A stretch of 64,000 nucleotides of DNA from Pythium myriotylum (taxonomy: Eukaryota; Oomycota; Peronosporomycetes; Pythiales; Pythiaceae): the NCBI GenBank assembly GCA_023091665.1, contig JALJCQ010000001.1, positions 1 through 64,000 on the forward strand, written 5' to 3'. Below, in pieces: positions 52,781-63,929 of this stretch. A model generated the notes under the pieces. That model was not told where the DNA came from. It ran no database searches and was given only the letters and a program-made list of their open reading frames with translations. The translations under genes were made by a program, and so were the position numbers. The first letter of the stretch is position 1. Each line of letters opens with the position of its first letter.

Positions 52781-53206
52781 GCGGTGCAAGATGTGGTGGG
52801 CACCATTGACAATGGTCGACTCAGACTCTGGTGTACCTGAGTCTGATCAAAGAGCTATTTTGTTGGGGATCTTCGTGGAGAAGCGAGGCGAGGCTGTCGA
52901 GCTCCTACGCTTTTCTCTGCGTCTCGTCGACGCCTGGAAGCGCTCTTGAAGGATAAAGAACATGGAGACCGTGGAGAGGTTTCCACTCTGTGTGTGTGTA
53001 TGCATATGAGGGGAGAGAGAGGCAGGCGTGAAAGGGTTCCAAATCACCAACGCACTATACTTATTCTCAAAAACGCACTAGGTTCATTGGAAAAAAGTTC
53101 TAGAGCACACACAGAATCGCACATGAAGCTTGGGACACTAACTGGCGAGGATCGCACTCGTTCCTGAGCATATCGCTGGGACGGCTTTCACTCGAGCCGT
53201 CGATGC
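52781..53206. other. Intergenic, no supportable gene
   Basis: This is the 5' flank of ALKBH1 and the 3' flank of the GPI-type protein gene. A short TG-repeat lies near 52990. No gene is seen. Confidence 0.4.
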
Positions 53207-54304
53207 TTACAGGAAGAGGTAGGCCACCGAGAGCACAACCGCCGAGACAGCCGGCACGACGCGCATGGCCGAGCTCGTCTTGGTGTTGGCGTCCAGAGCC
53301 TGTTGCTTGGCCGAGTTGCCCGAGGCGTCGCCGCTGTCGCCACCCGCAGCCGTCGGGGTCTTGGAGGCAGCCGGCGTCGGGGCCGGAGGCTGCGGAAGCG
53401 ACGGGCACGGGGTCTCCGAATCGTCGTCATCCTTTGGACGAGGAAGCGAAGGGCACGGCGTGTCTTCATCGTCGTTGCCGCCACCGGTGGCCGGGGTGCC
53501 AGGCTTGCCCGACGGAGCAGGCGTCGGCTTCGGGCCGGTGCCCTTGCCCGTGACAGCCGGGGTCGGGGCAGGTCCAGGAGGAGCGGGGCCCTGAGCCGGA
53601 GGAGCCGGAGGAGTGCCAGGCTTGCCAGGCTGACCAGGCTTGGTGACAGCAGGGGTCGGGGCAGGACCAGTGCCCTGGCTCGGCTTCGCGGTCGTAGCGG
53701 CAGGAGTCGGGGCCGGGGCAGGCTGGCCAGGCTTGGTGACAGCAGGGGTCGGAGCAGGAGCAGGCTGCGTCGGCTTGGTGATGGCCGGGGTCGGCGCCGG
53801 GGTCGGAGCCGGCGTCGGCGTCGGGCCGGTGCCCTGGCTAGGCTTCTGGGTGGTCGGGGCCGGGGTAGGCGCAGGAGTAGGCGCAGGAGTAGGAGCCGGC
53901 GTCGGGGCCGGGGTAGGAGCCGGCGTCGGGGCCGGAGTCGGGGCCGGCGTCGGGGCCGGCGTCGGGGCAGGCGTAGGAGCAGGCGTCGGTGCCGGGGTCG
54001 GGGCCGGAGTTGGCGCCGGAGTAGGAGCAGGCGTCGGCGCCGGCGTCGGGGCCGGGGTAGGAGCCGGGGTAGGAGCAGGCGTCGGCTTCGGGGTCACAGG
54101 GGCCGGCGTGATGCTCGGCGTGACGGCCGGCGGCGTGTACTGGTTCGGGTTGTTCAAGTTGGCCGACGAGGACATCGGGTCCGGGCCACCGGCCGGCTTG
54201 ACAACGCCCGGGTTGCCGTTCTGCATGATGTCCGAGTTGAAACCGGCCGAAGCAGTCGCAGCGAGAGCCGCAAGAAAGACAGCGAGCTGAGCTGGGGAGC
54301 GCAT
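53207..54304 (-). CDS. Secreted PTPA-repeat protein with GPI-type end
   Basis: The product has 365 residues. The signal peptide is [20 protein letters not shown]. Residues ~60-165 are about 20 PTPA tandem units. Further Pro/Ala/Thr/Lys-rich segments follow ([12 protein letters not shown]) and two Cys-containing acidic repeats ([20 protein letters not shown]). The last 22 residues are hydrophobic after a small-residue site ([22 protein letters not shown]), which fits a GPI-anchor signal. Similar wall-bound Pro-rich proteins are common in oomycetes. Repeat count is likely unstable. The sense strand of the repeat is also open in other frames because of its GC-rich period. Confidence 0.75.
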   Translation of the reverse strand: MRSPAQLAVFLAALAATASAGFNSDIMQNGNPGVVKPAGGPDPMSSSANLNNPNQYTPPAVTPSITPAPVTPKPTPAPTPAPTPAPTPAPTPAPTPAPTPAPTPAPTPAPTPAPTPAPTPAPTPAPTPAPTPAPTPAPTPAPTPAPTPAPTTQKPSQGTGPTPTPAPTPAPTPAITKPTQPAPAPTPAVTKPGQPAPAPTPAATTAKPSQGTGPAPTPAVTKPGQPGKPGTPPAPPAQGPAPPGPAPTPAVTGKGTGPKPTPAPSGKPGTPATGGGNDDEDTPCPSLPRPKDDDDSETPCPSLPQPPAPTPAASKTPTAAGGDSGDASGNSAKQQALDANTKTSSAMRVVPAVSAVVLSVAYLFL

Positions 54305-55259
54305 TCTGTTTTGTGTGGGAGAAAGGTGTGTGTGTTTTCTGTGGCGAATGCGCTTGCTGCGGAGGAAGCAAATCGAATTGTGAGCGACGGGGTCACTTGC
54401 GCTTGACCGCTGGCAAGAAGCTCACGGACGAAACGCGGTGGGTGAGTGGCCACCCAGACTAACGCCCCACGCCTCTGCAGATCGCCTGTCCTGGTGTGTC
54501 AGGTTCGCTCCGACTCTGCCAGAACTCTGTAGGAGCCCCTTAGTCCAGCTGGAGCTCCGGGCATCTCTCCCGAGGTGGTGAGACTTCTACATCGAGAGAC
54601 CGGATCGATCGATCAGCTGGCGGGTGGACGATCGACTGGTCCGTACACCTGGCAACGGAGACCGAAGAGACGTGGCTAGCGTAGCGCCAGCTGGCTGTGC
54701 GGATCAATGAAATGGTCGGGCTGACTGACGAGTCTCCACGAAATGGGCGTGCCTATCCGTCGCCTGCAGTGACTCGCTTCGTCCGTGTCGGGTTGTGATC
54801 CTCAGAAAGGGAGGCGCGGACAGTCGGACAGTCGGTGGACGCGAGTCATTTCGCCACCTGCACTCCCCGCCTCCATCCGAGGCAATCCACCTGCGTGTGA
54901 CTCGGTCTCACATTGGTGGAAGAGCTGCTCGCACCCACCTGGATATGAGAAACAAGGCACTCCATACCACCTCCTTTTGAAATATATCAGCAACTATCTC
55001 ACCTTTTTCTGGAAAATTCGTACTCCGTCTCACCTCATTGCGTCATGTAAGGACGAGCAATGGCGCTGGCTATTTCCAGAGTGGAGCCATCTGGCAGCTC
55101 AAGTAGTCAGAGCTCGCGAGCAGCTCCTCGCGGATCGTGCGCTCGAAGTTGAGTCATGGGCCCGAAGAGGTGCGTGGTGGCTGCTCGCTGGATTTTCGCC
55201 AAGGGGCACCCGGCTCCTCCTCCTTTACCTTCACCGACTCTCGATCTCTTTGTCTTTGT
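54305..55259. other. Divergent intergenic region
   Basis: This lies between the GPI-type gene (minus) and the coiled-coil gene (plus). A partial initiator-like GCGCATTCGCCACAGA lies near 54340 on the minus strand. No gene is supportable. Confidence 0.4.
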
Positions 55260-56864
55260 ATGGGCTCGCCCACCGCGACGCGTCAATTCCGTGGGTAATC
55301 CACGCCATGACATGGGTTCACCAGGAAGTCGGCGAGCAAGGACCCGTCTCCAGCCTCGACGAGCGTCGGCCTGGACCGTGATGCGGCCATCGCGACCAAC
55401 GAATATCCTCTTTTTGACCCATTACGTTTGCACGTCACGTCGAGTGGCGAGTTGCTTGGCTGGACGTCTTCCTTGACCTCGTCCCGGTGGTGTCTACAGA
55501 TGAGCTGCGCAAGCGCGTCGAAGAGGCCGAGGCCCAGCTGCGCGAGGAAGCCAAGATCATCGAGCGCATGACGCGCGACAACCGCGCCAAGCAAGAGCAG
55601 ATCAACCAGATGGAGGCCATGCTGCAGCGCGAAAACGACAAGCACGCGGCGGCGCTGCGCATGCACGAAGACGAGGCGCTCACGCAGAAGTTACAAGCTG
55701 ACCACGAGCTCCAGGTGCTGCGCCGCAAAGTGAGTCAACTCGAGCTCCACGTTGAGGCCTACGACGTGCTTGAGAGTTCCAACCACGCGCTGCGCGAGCG
55801 TGTGGACCAGCTCATGCAGCAGCTCGAAGAAGAGAACCGCAGCCACGCCGAAGAGATCCATAAAGTGCGACTCGACATGTTCAACCACAAGATGGCGCTC
55901 GAAAAGACGTTTCGCAAGGCGCTGCAAGAGCTGGACGCCGAGTACCTCAAGAAGGCCTTCAACGCCATGTCTGAAGAGAGTAAGAACGCACTCGTGGCCA
56001 ACGCCAAACTCAAGGACGAGCTCCAGCTGCAGAGCATCGGCGTCGACAATCTCATGCAGCGGTTCAACCAACAGACTATGCACTACCAGAAGATGGTGCG
56101 GAGCTTTTTAGTCGCTCAGGTGGTTTCTGTCCTCTTATAGTGTCTCTGTAGAAAATTGACAATGAGATTCTTGAGCAAGAGAGCCAGTTGCGGCTCCAGG
56201 ACGTTGCAAGTATCAAGAAGGCGCAGCTCCATGCGACGCGCACGATCGAGAAGCTCAAGGACGAGGTCGCGAAAGAGGAACACGAGTGGAAGCAGCAGGC
56301 AACCAAGCTCATCGACGAGCTGCGGCACGAGAACCAACATCTGCTCAAGGTCCACGAGCTCGCGCAGAAGCGATGCAACAAGTGGAAGACACGTTGTCTC
56401 GAGCTGGCGGAGCGAGAGACAAAGCGGAGGTCAATACTTCACCTTTTGTGTCCCCTTTCATCCTACGATGCGCGCTTTTAACGTTCCATCATTTTCGTTG
56501 TAGAATGGATGAACAGCGAGCCCAGACGGCTCCAGTCATGCCCACCGACTTCGTGTCGCTTATTCGCGCGCAAAGCCAGCCCGTACTGAGCACGGCGTCG
56601 ACTGCTTCCCGCAACTACGACGAGATGTGGAACGCCACTCTGAACGCGTCGACTCCCATCGGCAAGAAACAACCGAGTGAACGTCCATCTCAACTCGAGT
56701 CACCCCATGACGCAACGAGTGATCTTGAGCGAATCGCCAGTGCACGCCTCGACTTGCGAGCGCGCACGGCCACTCCGACAAGTGACGGGAGACGACCCCA
56801 CCGTCTGAGTACGATGGTGCTGCCGCGACACGGGCAAACGCTGGAATTCAACTTCTCCCGATAG
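55260..56864 (+). CDS. Coiled-coil protein, possibly basal-body associated
   Basis: The best-supported exons are about 55499-56119, 56152-56429 and 56504-56864, joined in phase. Upstream, an exon coding DRDAAIATNEYPLFDPLRLHV probably leads in through an intron ending CTACAG at 55498. The start at 55260 (MGSPTATRQ) needs a very short intron and is uncertain. The protein is almost all coiled coil (LRKRVEEAEAQLREEAKIIE, LRERVDQLMQQLEEENRSH, KMALEKTFRKALQELDAEYL, KLIDELRHENQHLLKVHELA). It ends in a Ser/Thr/Arg-rich tail. The pattern recalls BBOF1/CCDC-type basal-body proteins, but I cannot assign it firmly. Confidence 0.6.
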
Positions 56865-58123
56865 CTTCCGCTCTTCGCTCCTTCCTGGCTTGCGCATCAG
56901 GCGGGCTTCGATAAACTGGTGCCGATGTGCGTGAGGTGAGAGTGCGAGTGCTTTCGTTGAGTCAACATTCCTCACGCGTTGCAACGTCGAACCTACTCAG
57001 ACCGCGATGGAACCGCTGCACTTTTGGTCGCAAGCATCCGTTGCGCGGCTTTCCGTACCCAAGAGAGCCCGCAACTTTTGTTGACCGCTTGCTGTTTAGC
57101 TGCAATTAGCAAATTTTGCTAACGCGCAGAGACTGATGCGAATCGACAGTCTCACCACTGCAATCCACGCCAGAATCCGTGGATGACGAATACACGTGCC
57201 CGTGCCCTTTTCAAACGTTATGCGAAGCTCCTAATAGTTAGTATTTCTACACAGCGCGTGTATACGGATGAATGTATACCTCCCAATAGTATCACCCTTA
57301 ACGGAGACCTTGGGTCGGTCTCACTTACGTGGCAACTCGCTCGGACGTTTTCGTTGGCGGCTGTGAACTCGAATTGAGTTAGAATCTGCGCTGATCACAG
57401 CGATTGCATGGACGCGAGCGAGTCATCCACCCTTACATAGCCAGGCTCCACGTCATGATGGCCAATCCGACCACGGGCAGATCTGATCCTCCCCACCGAA
57501 TCTCTGCTGAGACGACCACCGAGGGCGGATCTATGTGAAGGCAGCTCCTCTCACGCGGGACGAGCTGCCTTCTCATCCACGAGGCAGAGAGGAGCTTCCC
57601 AAGGCGATCTTGCTTTTGGCTGGCGATCCGACTTTGACGTGGTCGCTGCTCCGGGTCGGATTGGCGAGAGGTCTCCTCCCAATAAAGAAAAGGAGGACTT
57701 CCTCTGGGTTGGCACCGATGACAACAGTACGCCAGTCGCTGGGGCCTTTGGGGTCTTTCTCAGATTGGCAATCATCGCACGTCCCAGAAAGCACGCCACT
57801 TCCACTCGGCCGTTGCAGGTGTTCACGCCTGCCCTGGCTGTGGCCGTGAGTAAGAGCCTCTTCTATTTACTCGGACAGCGTTTGCACATGTGGTTTCCTA
57901 TCCGTCGTCACAGCCGTGTCTCGTTCGCGGCAAGCACTTCGAGACGACAGCCCTTGCTTGGAACGTACCACCAAATCTGAGTACGTCCAACCTGCCGTGA
58001 TCTTGAGCGCATCCATGCGGCAACACTGGGGGGTTGATGCTCCATGTCCCCCGTCTGCCTTCAGGGCTTGTTGACGGACTCGCTTGGTCTCCAGGGCCAC
58101 GAACTCCCCTCGCACTCGGTTTC
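56865..58123. other. Long intergenic region, nothing recognised
   Basis: I find open frames near 57535-57849 on both strands, but no domain, signal peptide or splice structure that makes a gene credible. The part next to 58124 is the promoter of the FG-GAP gene. Confidence 0.4.
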
Positions 58124-58139
58124 TCTCATTCGGCAATCC
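58124..58139 (+). promoter_or_regulatory. Oomycete Inr of the FG-GAP gene
   Basis: TCTCATTCGGCAATCC matches 12-13 of 16 positions of the oomycete initiator and begins 59 bases before the ATG at 58183. It is strikingly similar to the initiator of the RALF-like gene (TCTCATTCGACAATTT). Confidence 0.7.
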
Positions 58140-58182
58140 GCCAGCTTCTTCGCACTCCAGCGTCTTCTCCTCCAAGCTCACC

Positions 58183-59385
58183 ATGGTCAAGGCTTTCTCG
58201 CTCGCGGCCGCTGCCGCCACCGCTCTCTTCGCCTCGGGCGCCGACGCCCAGGTCAACGCCACGGCCATCACCAAGGTCGGCCAGTTCTCGTACCCGAACG
58301 CGGCCTTCCTCTTCCTCAACGGCGCGGACCTCCACATCACGGCCTTCAAGGCCTTGAGCACTGACACGGTCGGTGAGGTCAAGAACGTCGGCTCGCTCCT
58401 TGGCGGTGTCGCGAACATCAAGCCTACGCAGCTCACGACGGCCATCACGTGGCCGAACGAGGCGCTCACGGCGCCGACCTCGGCGGTCGCTGGCTTCAGC
58501 GACGTGCTCGTCGTGGCCGGTGGCTTCCTCGTGCCGGGCAAGGGCAACGGCGCCATCACGCTCATTGACCGCAAGACTGGCAAGCAGCAGAAGATCACCT
58601 CGACCTCGGACCGCTTCTACCACCAGATCGAGTGGATCGATGTTGATGGTGATGGACTGCTCGACATCGTCACGGCCGGTGCCAACAAGCCGCTCATCGG
58701 CAGCGGCTACGGCTCGCTCTACTGGCTCAAGCAGCCGGCCAGCAACCCGCTCGGCCAGGCCTGGACCCAGACCAAGATCGTTGACGGCCCGGATGTCTTC
58801 TTCCAGGTCGAGGACTTCGACGGCGATGGCAAGGCGGACATCCTCGCCTCGCAGTTCTTCACCGAGAAGCTCGTGCTCTACAAGAACCTCAACTGGCTCA
58901 AGCCGACCACGGGTTTCAACGCCACGGTCATCGACAGCTCCATCGGCCCAGTCTTCCGCTCGGTCACGGGCGATCTCAACGGCGACGGCAAGAAGGAGGT
59001 CGTCGTGACGAACCACATCGGCTCTTCGTCGGGTGGCAGCGTCTTCGTCTACGAGCTGCCGTCGTTCAAGAAGACTGAGGTTGCCAAGGGCATCGTCAAC
59101 ATCCTCAGTGGAATGGGCCAGGCTGCGCCGGGTGCCCCGATCATCGTCAAGCCGTCGACCTCGTCGGCGCTCCCGTCGATCGTCGTCGGTGGTGATGGCT
59201 CGGGCAAGGCTTGGCTCCTCACCCCTAAGGACAAGAGCTTCAACTACCAGGTGAGCGTGTTCCTCGACGCCGGCAAGAAGACGATTGGCCAGGTCGCCGG
59301 CGGCGACGTTGACGGCGATGGCAAGACCGAGATCTTCGTGCCTGAGTACGAGTCGGGCCTCGTCCACGTCTTCCGCTTCAACTAA
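58183..59385 (+). CDS. Secreted FG-GAP/VCBS beta-propeller protein
   Basis: The product has 400 residues and no introns. The signal peptide MVKAFSLAAAAATALFASGADA is followed by an integrin-like repeat fold. Four calcium-loop motifs are visible: DVDGDGLLDI, DFDGDGKADI, DLNGDGKKEV and DVDGDGKTEI. The intervening strands are Gly- and Val-rich. Such proteins are extracellular and often bind calcium or polysaccharide. Codon use is strongly GC-biased, suggesting high expression. The function is unknown. Secretion at the hyphal surface is a reasonable inference. Confidence 0.8.
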   Translation: MVKAFSLAAAAATALFASGADAQVNATAITKVGQFSYPNAAFLFLNGADLHITAFKALSTDTVGEVKNVGSLLGGVANIKPTQLTTAITWPNEALTAPTSAVAGFSDVLVVAGGFLVPGKGNGAITLIDRKTGKQQKITSTSDRFYHQIEWIDVDGDGLLDIVTAGANKPLIGSGYGSLYWLKQPASNPLGQAWTQTKIVDGPDVFFQVEDFDGDGKADILASQFFTEKLVLYKNLNWLKPTTGFNATVIDSSIGPVFRSVTGDLNGDGKKEVVVTNHIGSSSGGSVFVYELPSFKKTEVAKGIVNILSGMGQAAPGAPIIVKPSTSSALPSIVVGGDGSGKAWLLTPKDKSFNYQVSVFLDAGKKTIGQVAGGDVDGDGKTEIFVPEYESGLVHVFRFN

Positions 59386-60406
59386 TCGCACCAGCTTCCG
59401 AGTGGTCTTTTATATGTTTTCCTGCGCCTACACACGAATAGTTAAGCTCAAATTTTGCAATACACGAATTGGTTTTGCTTAAAGTGGCTTGTCGAAACGG
59501 GTTTGCCTCGCCTCCATCTTGTGCATAGAATGGTCCCATGTATCGATACAGCGCGAACAATTTCTCATGGGGTCCATGGGGTGCAGAAATCAGGTTAAGG
59601 AACTCCAGCGAAGCTCGCCGAAGTTCGTCAGCCTCGAATATGCAACTCATGGGCGCTTTTGCTTACAGTCGACGAGAACCACTGCGATCACAACTTTCCT
59701 GAGTGGATGGTCAATTCTTTGATTCTCACAGCACCACATAACCGTGAGAATGACGACCTCGCACTCTGGGCGACATCGTTTGACGATTCGACATCAACTC
59801 GGGTATTGAGGTCAAGCGGATCAATGCTAACCATTCAGTTTCAGCGTGCATCCTGTCTGCGGTCACGACCACCCTCCAGTGGTCCAACGAGGCTGTCATG
59901 CCGCCAGTACGAGTCGTTAAGGAGTTTGGACGGCGTTGTCTTGACAGGACAAACGCAATAACTGTATGAAAAGACAATCATCGGAGGTATCGATGATAGA
60001 GAGGACGAAGCTGTCGTGACAGAGGCGCTCCATGCATCGGCCGCTCGATCGAGTTTTGTGATCACTTGGTCCAGGCGAGCCTTTTGCACTTTCTCGCCCG
60101 AAGACCTTTCGGATCGGCGTGTCTCGTGGCGTCGATTTCAAGCCGACAGTAGCAGAAATCGGCGGCGAGGCCGAGGTCGACGGCCTCCTGCTTCCTGGCA
60201 CTAGACACACAACGTCCACCAGACTCCAATCGTCAATCAGACAGGCAGTACATTTTACAGGGAGGGGTTCTTCTAGTACAAAGTGGTCTTCTACATGTCC
60301 AAACACGGCGACTCGGCGAGCATCAGCATCCGCTGTCTACAACATCACACCACACCACCCATCGTCAGCACTCGTCATAAGACAACCCAAGTAATACTCC
60401 TTGTAC
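59386..60406. other. Intergenic, possible decayed coding remnant
   Basis: The minus strand near 59940-60110 has a short helix-like frame (KARLDQVITKLDRAADAW) interrupted upstream by a stop and lacking a start. I cannot support a gene here. Confidence 0.35.
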
Positions 60407-61092
60407 TCACTCGAGCGCCTTGAGCTCGGCCATCGCGGACCGCGCGTACTCTTGTCGGCACTTCCAAAAGTCCGGCTCGGTCGCGCTCGAGGCCTCGAAC
60501 CGCACGGGCTTGGTCGGACTCAGCTCCACGGGCTCGTGCTTGGCCTTCTTGGTCGGCGGCGTCGCGTGGGTCTCCTTGACCTCGCTCTCTTTGAGCTCGC
60601 TCTCGTTAGGCTCCACAGACGCCGGTGTCGCCGACGTGTTCTTCTCCGCTTCGTGCTCCGGCGCCAGCGGCGGCAGCAGCGACGCGCGTCGCTTGGGGCG
60701 GCGCTTGAGCGCCGACTTGGCGTTCTCGGGCTCGTGTTTCTTCACGGGCTCGCTCGGCGGCTTGGTCGACGGCTTGGCATTCGCGTTGGCGACGTTCTCC
60801 TTGCCCGAGATCCGCGAGCCGAACGCGTAGTGGAGCCGCGAGGCCGCGACGCTGGGCATGGGCAGTCCGCTCTTCATGCGGCTCGTGGAAGACGCAGCAG
60901 CAGCAGAAGATGAAGAAGTCGAGAGCGAGAGTCGCGGCCTAGGCAAAAGAGAGAGAGCAAAAGCCACCGAGCGCAGCGACGTGAGCGCCTCCGAGGCTGC
61001 AAATTGGCAGGCAGCTGCGCCAGACGAAGCGGCAGCGGCACTCACTTTTTGCGCGCGCGCTCGGCGTCCGTGGGCTGCGTCGTCGTCGCCAT
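60407..61092 (-). CDS. Hypothetical Lys/Ser-rich, probably nuclear protein
   Basis: Exons 61046-61092 and 60407-60938 splice in phase (GTGAGT to CCTAG) to 192 residues. The start is MATTTQPTDAERARKKPRLS, with a KKPRL-type nuclear signal. A Ser/Ala run follows, then HYAFGSRISGKENVAN, basic KRRPKRRAS, an acidic Glu/Ser/Thr part, and an end FWKCRQEYARSAMAELKALE. No known domain is recognised. It is mostly disordered. A chromatin or cell-cycle role would be speculation. Confidence 0.6.
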
Positions 61093-61210
61093 CGTCGCCG
61101 CTCGTCGTCGGGTTGTTCTTTTTGGTCTAGTTCGAATTTCAAACTGAACTGGAAGCGAACTTAGTGGGGCGAGGCGGAAATCCGTGCGTACTTAGTGGTA
61201 ATGTTTAAAA

Positions 61211-62084
61211 TCAGTATATCAGTGGATTGAGCTGCGTGAGAGGCTGCACGAGGCTGAGCCATGCGAGCAGGTACGAAGGGCTTGCAGGCTTGCTGGAGGT
61301 GGTGGTGACAGTGCTGGAAGTCGGGGAGGTCGACTGAGAGGTGGAGTCCTTGAGCGAGAGACGGGGCTGGTCGAGAAGAAGCGCCATGGCACTGGCGGTC
61401 TCGCACGGGTGCAGCATGTAGAACGGCGTGCCGAGCACTTGGTGGTGCTCCATGGCGACCAGCGTCGCGTGCGTGTTGCCACCAGGCAGTTGAAGGCCGC
61501 GAGCAGCGGTGGCGTCGAACGTGACAGGCGCACCGTCGAGTTGGGTGACGCGAAAGTACAGCACGGGCGTCTGGTACACGGCGTGGAAGACGATGTGGAA
61601 CTCGTAAAGCACGGTCTCGGCGGTGTCCGCGTCGTCATTTCCCATCTGTAAGACCGAGCTGTCGGAGAGCTACCAGCACAACGAAACGATGCCATTAGCG
61701 AAACTAAAATTGCAAATCGCGTTGGCAATAAACGGTGTCCCCACCTCGCCGCTGTCGTCGAGATCTTCTTCCAGCAGCGAGTTGATGTCCTCCAGCTCGC
61801 TACTCACGCCAACACCACTCCCCGATTCCTTCGCATCGCTCGCGCTCACTCGCTTCCTCCTCCGCACGTTGTCTCTCGACACGAGGAACGAGTTGCCTGG
61901 CAGATGCTGACGCACGCAAGAGTCCGCCGTCATTCTCTCCACACACCACCACAATCTCCGCCCCCCAACGCACCGGTCGCCGCCCGTGTCGCCAGTGCCA
62001 CACCGCCGCATCGCGCGCCTCGCACTGCTGCGCTCGCGCCACCAAGAGCTCGCCTTCCTCGAGAAAGGCGGCGTAGCTCCACAT
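61211..62084 (-). CDS. ATG10: Autophagy E2-like enzyme ATG10
   Basis: Exons 61974-62084, 61745-61906 and 61211-61669 splice in phase to 243 residues. The N-terminus MWSYAAFLEEGELLVARAQ and VWHWRHGRRP matches the family lead-in. An acidic linker follows (LEDINSLLEEDLDDSGE). The core has YEFHIVFHAVYQTPVLYFRV, HHQVLGTPFYMLHPCETASA with the active-site Cys in HPC, and the family end YLLAWLSLVQPLTQLNPLIY. ATG10 conjugates ATG12 to ATG5, needed for autophagosome growth. It is divergent from the LMBD1-type gene across 117 bases. Confidence 0.88.
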
Positions 62085-62201
62085 ACTGTCACTACGAGCA
62101 GCTCCCCCTGATCACTGACCACGTCAAGTGGTCCACATGGCCAGCATCCTCCTTGAAGAAAACCCTCCCATCGTGCTGCCTGGAAGGCTCCCCTCGTCAT
62201 C

Positions 62202-63830
62202 ATGGACCAGGCCACCGCGCTCGCGTGGCTGCTCTACGCGGCCGTGGGCGTCGTGCTGCTGCTGCTCAGCGCCTTTCTCGTGCTCTACTTCCAGCCGCGC
62301 CACGCCGCGGCCTCGTCGCTCCCGGCGCTCGCCGGCGCCGCCTCCATCAGCGCCGCGCCGCTGCAGATCACGTCGCGCTTTGTCAACGTCGTCTGCATCC
62401 TCGCGCTCTACTCGGCGCTGCTCTGTCTCTTCATGGCGCCCGTCGACGTCTATCTGCTCGAGAACGCGCTGCCGCACGTGCACGCGAACGCCGACGCGCT
62501 GCGCATCATGTACCAGGTCTTCCTCGGCATTCTCGCCGCGTACTCGTTCGTCGGCGCGCCGCTCGTCTACAACTACGCGCGCCAGACCGAGATCGCGCAT
62601 ATCACGATGCTCTTCCGCCCCAAGCAGCGCTTCTTCGTCGCGCTCAAACGCACGCTCTGCTTCCTGCTCGGCCTCAGCTTCCTCTTCGTGCTCGCGATCA
62701 TGCTGCTGCTCTGCGGCAAGCCGACGTCCTCGGACATTGACTGGCTCAAGCCGCTGCTGCACTTTTCGTCCGATCTCGAGACTTTCTTCCGCCTCGTTGT
62801 CGGTATCCTCGTGCTCTCGGGCGTCTACCTCTGGGTCTTTGTCTGTGCGAGAGGCCTCGCGTGCGTGCCGCTCGTCGGGCTGCTCATGGAGGACCACGGC
62901 GAAGACGAGAACAAGAACACGTTCGAAGACCTGCTGCGTGAAAACGCCATGGAGACACAGGCTACCGACCAGACCAAAGACACGATCCTCAAGCGATACG
63001 CCGTCGAGCAGCAGCTGAGCAGGCTCGACCAGGAACGGCTCGAGCAGCTCAAGCTGCGGGAGAAGCTGCTGCGCGACCGCAAGGCCGTGCTCGAGGCCAA
63101 TCTGAAGCGCTTCTCGCTCACGAACCGCTGGGGGTGCTGGAAGATTCCAGTCGGAGTCGTGTTGTTGCTGCTGTCGTTGCTGATCCTCGTGTCCGTGCTG
63201 ATCACGAGCGTCGACAAGATGGCGCATTCGAGCTTTGAGAAAGGATTCCTGTTGGACCAGCCAGTGTTCCCGAACCCAATCGACGGGCTGCTCGTGATTG
63301 CCTCACGGTCGTTCCCGCTCGACTACATCCTTTTCGGCGTGCTCTTCCTGTACCTCTTCGCGGTGTCGTTCATTGTGCTCGTACGCCACGGCGTGCGCGT
63401 GCTCTGCTTCCGCCTCGATCGCCTTCAGCCGCGTCTCACGTCCGCCTCGACCATGGCCATCGTCGCGCTCGTGCTCATCTACATCGCGATTGTCGGGCTC
63501 TTTAGCGTGCTCACGCTCGCGCCGCAATACGCCACGTTCGGTCACCAGAGGTACGTGGATCCGAAGACGGGCGTCGTGCTGCCGTGCACGCTCGCCGAGG
63601 CTGCTCGTAGCGAGGCCGACCCGACTGCGCCTCGCCACTGTCGCACCACACAGCTCGCGCACTTCTACAACTCGCTCGCAGTCTCATTCCCCATGTTCGG
63701 TGCTGCATTCTTCGCCGGCCAGCTCGCGTTCGTCCTGGGCTTCTTCCCGTGGCTTTTCCACTCGTACTGCATGGCCAAACCCATCGCTGACCCGGACCCA
63801 AAGACCGTGCGCCTACTCAACGACTTCTAG
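62202..63830 (+). CDS. LMBRD1: LMBR1-like membrane protein, LMBD1 type
   Basis: The product has 542 residues and no introns, with nine or so membrane helices. The N-terminus LAWLLYAAVGVVLLLLSAFL is the first helix. A long charged cytosolic loop (EQQLSRLDQERLEQLKLREK) lies mid-protein, as in LMBR1 proteins. Later segments include FPLDYILFGVLFLYLFAV and FPMFGAAFFAGQLAFVLGF. LMBD1 escorts the cobalamin exporter ABCD4 in lysosomes of animals. The oomycete role is inferred by homology only. Confidence 0.75.
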   Translation: MDQATALAWLLYAAVGVVLLLLSAFLVLYFQPRHAAASSLPALAGAASISAAPLQITSRFVNVVCILALYSALLCLFMAPVDVYLLENALPHVHANADALRIMYQVFLGILAAYSFVGAPLVYNYARQTEIAHITMLFRPKQRFFVALKRTLCFLLGLSFLFVLAIMLLLCGKPTSSDIDWLKPLLHFSSDLETFFRLVVGILVLSGVYLWVFVCARGLACVPLVGLLMEDHGEDENKNTFEDLLRENAMETQATDQTKDTILKRYAVEQQLSRLDQERLEQLKLREKLLRDRKAVLEANLKRFSLTNRWGCWKIPVGVVLLLLSLLILVSVLITSVDKMAHSSFEKGFLLDQPVFPNPIDGLLVIASRSFPLDYILFGVLFLYLFAVSFIVLVRHGVRVLCFRLDRLQPRLTSASTMAIVALVLIYIAIVGLFSVLTLAPQYATFGHQRYVDPKTGVVLPCTLAEAARSEADPTAPRHCRTTQLAHFYNSLAVSFPMFGAAFFAGQLAFVLGFFPWLFHSYCMAKPIADPDPKTVRLLNDF

Positions 63831-63910
63831 CCGGCTGTAGTCGGGAGGTTGTGGGTTCCTTCATATATCTTCTATGTAAACTTTGTCCATTCGATTGCTG
63901 GCTTTGTGAT

Positions 63911-63929
63911 AACTACTACTACTACTACT
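63911..63929. repeat. ACT trinucleotide repeat at a gene end
   Basis: About six ACT units lie directly beside the stop codon of the right-edge minus-strand gene. They give TAG repeated on that strand. Confidence 0.6.

Noticed and set aside
53640..54290. Plus-strand VGAGVGAGV protein
   Set aside because: Antisense shadow of the PTPA repeats.
57535..57849. 104-residue plus-strand frame
   Set aside because: Open on both strands, with no domain, signal or initiator. It looks like random GC-rich sequence.
59917..60306. Minus-strand hypothetical gene
   Set aside because: The better helix-like frame has an in-frame stop upstream, no ATG and no convincing splice site.
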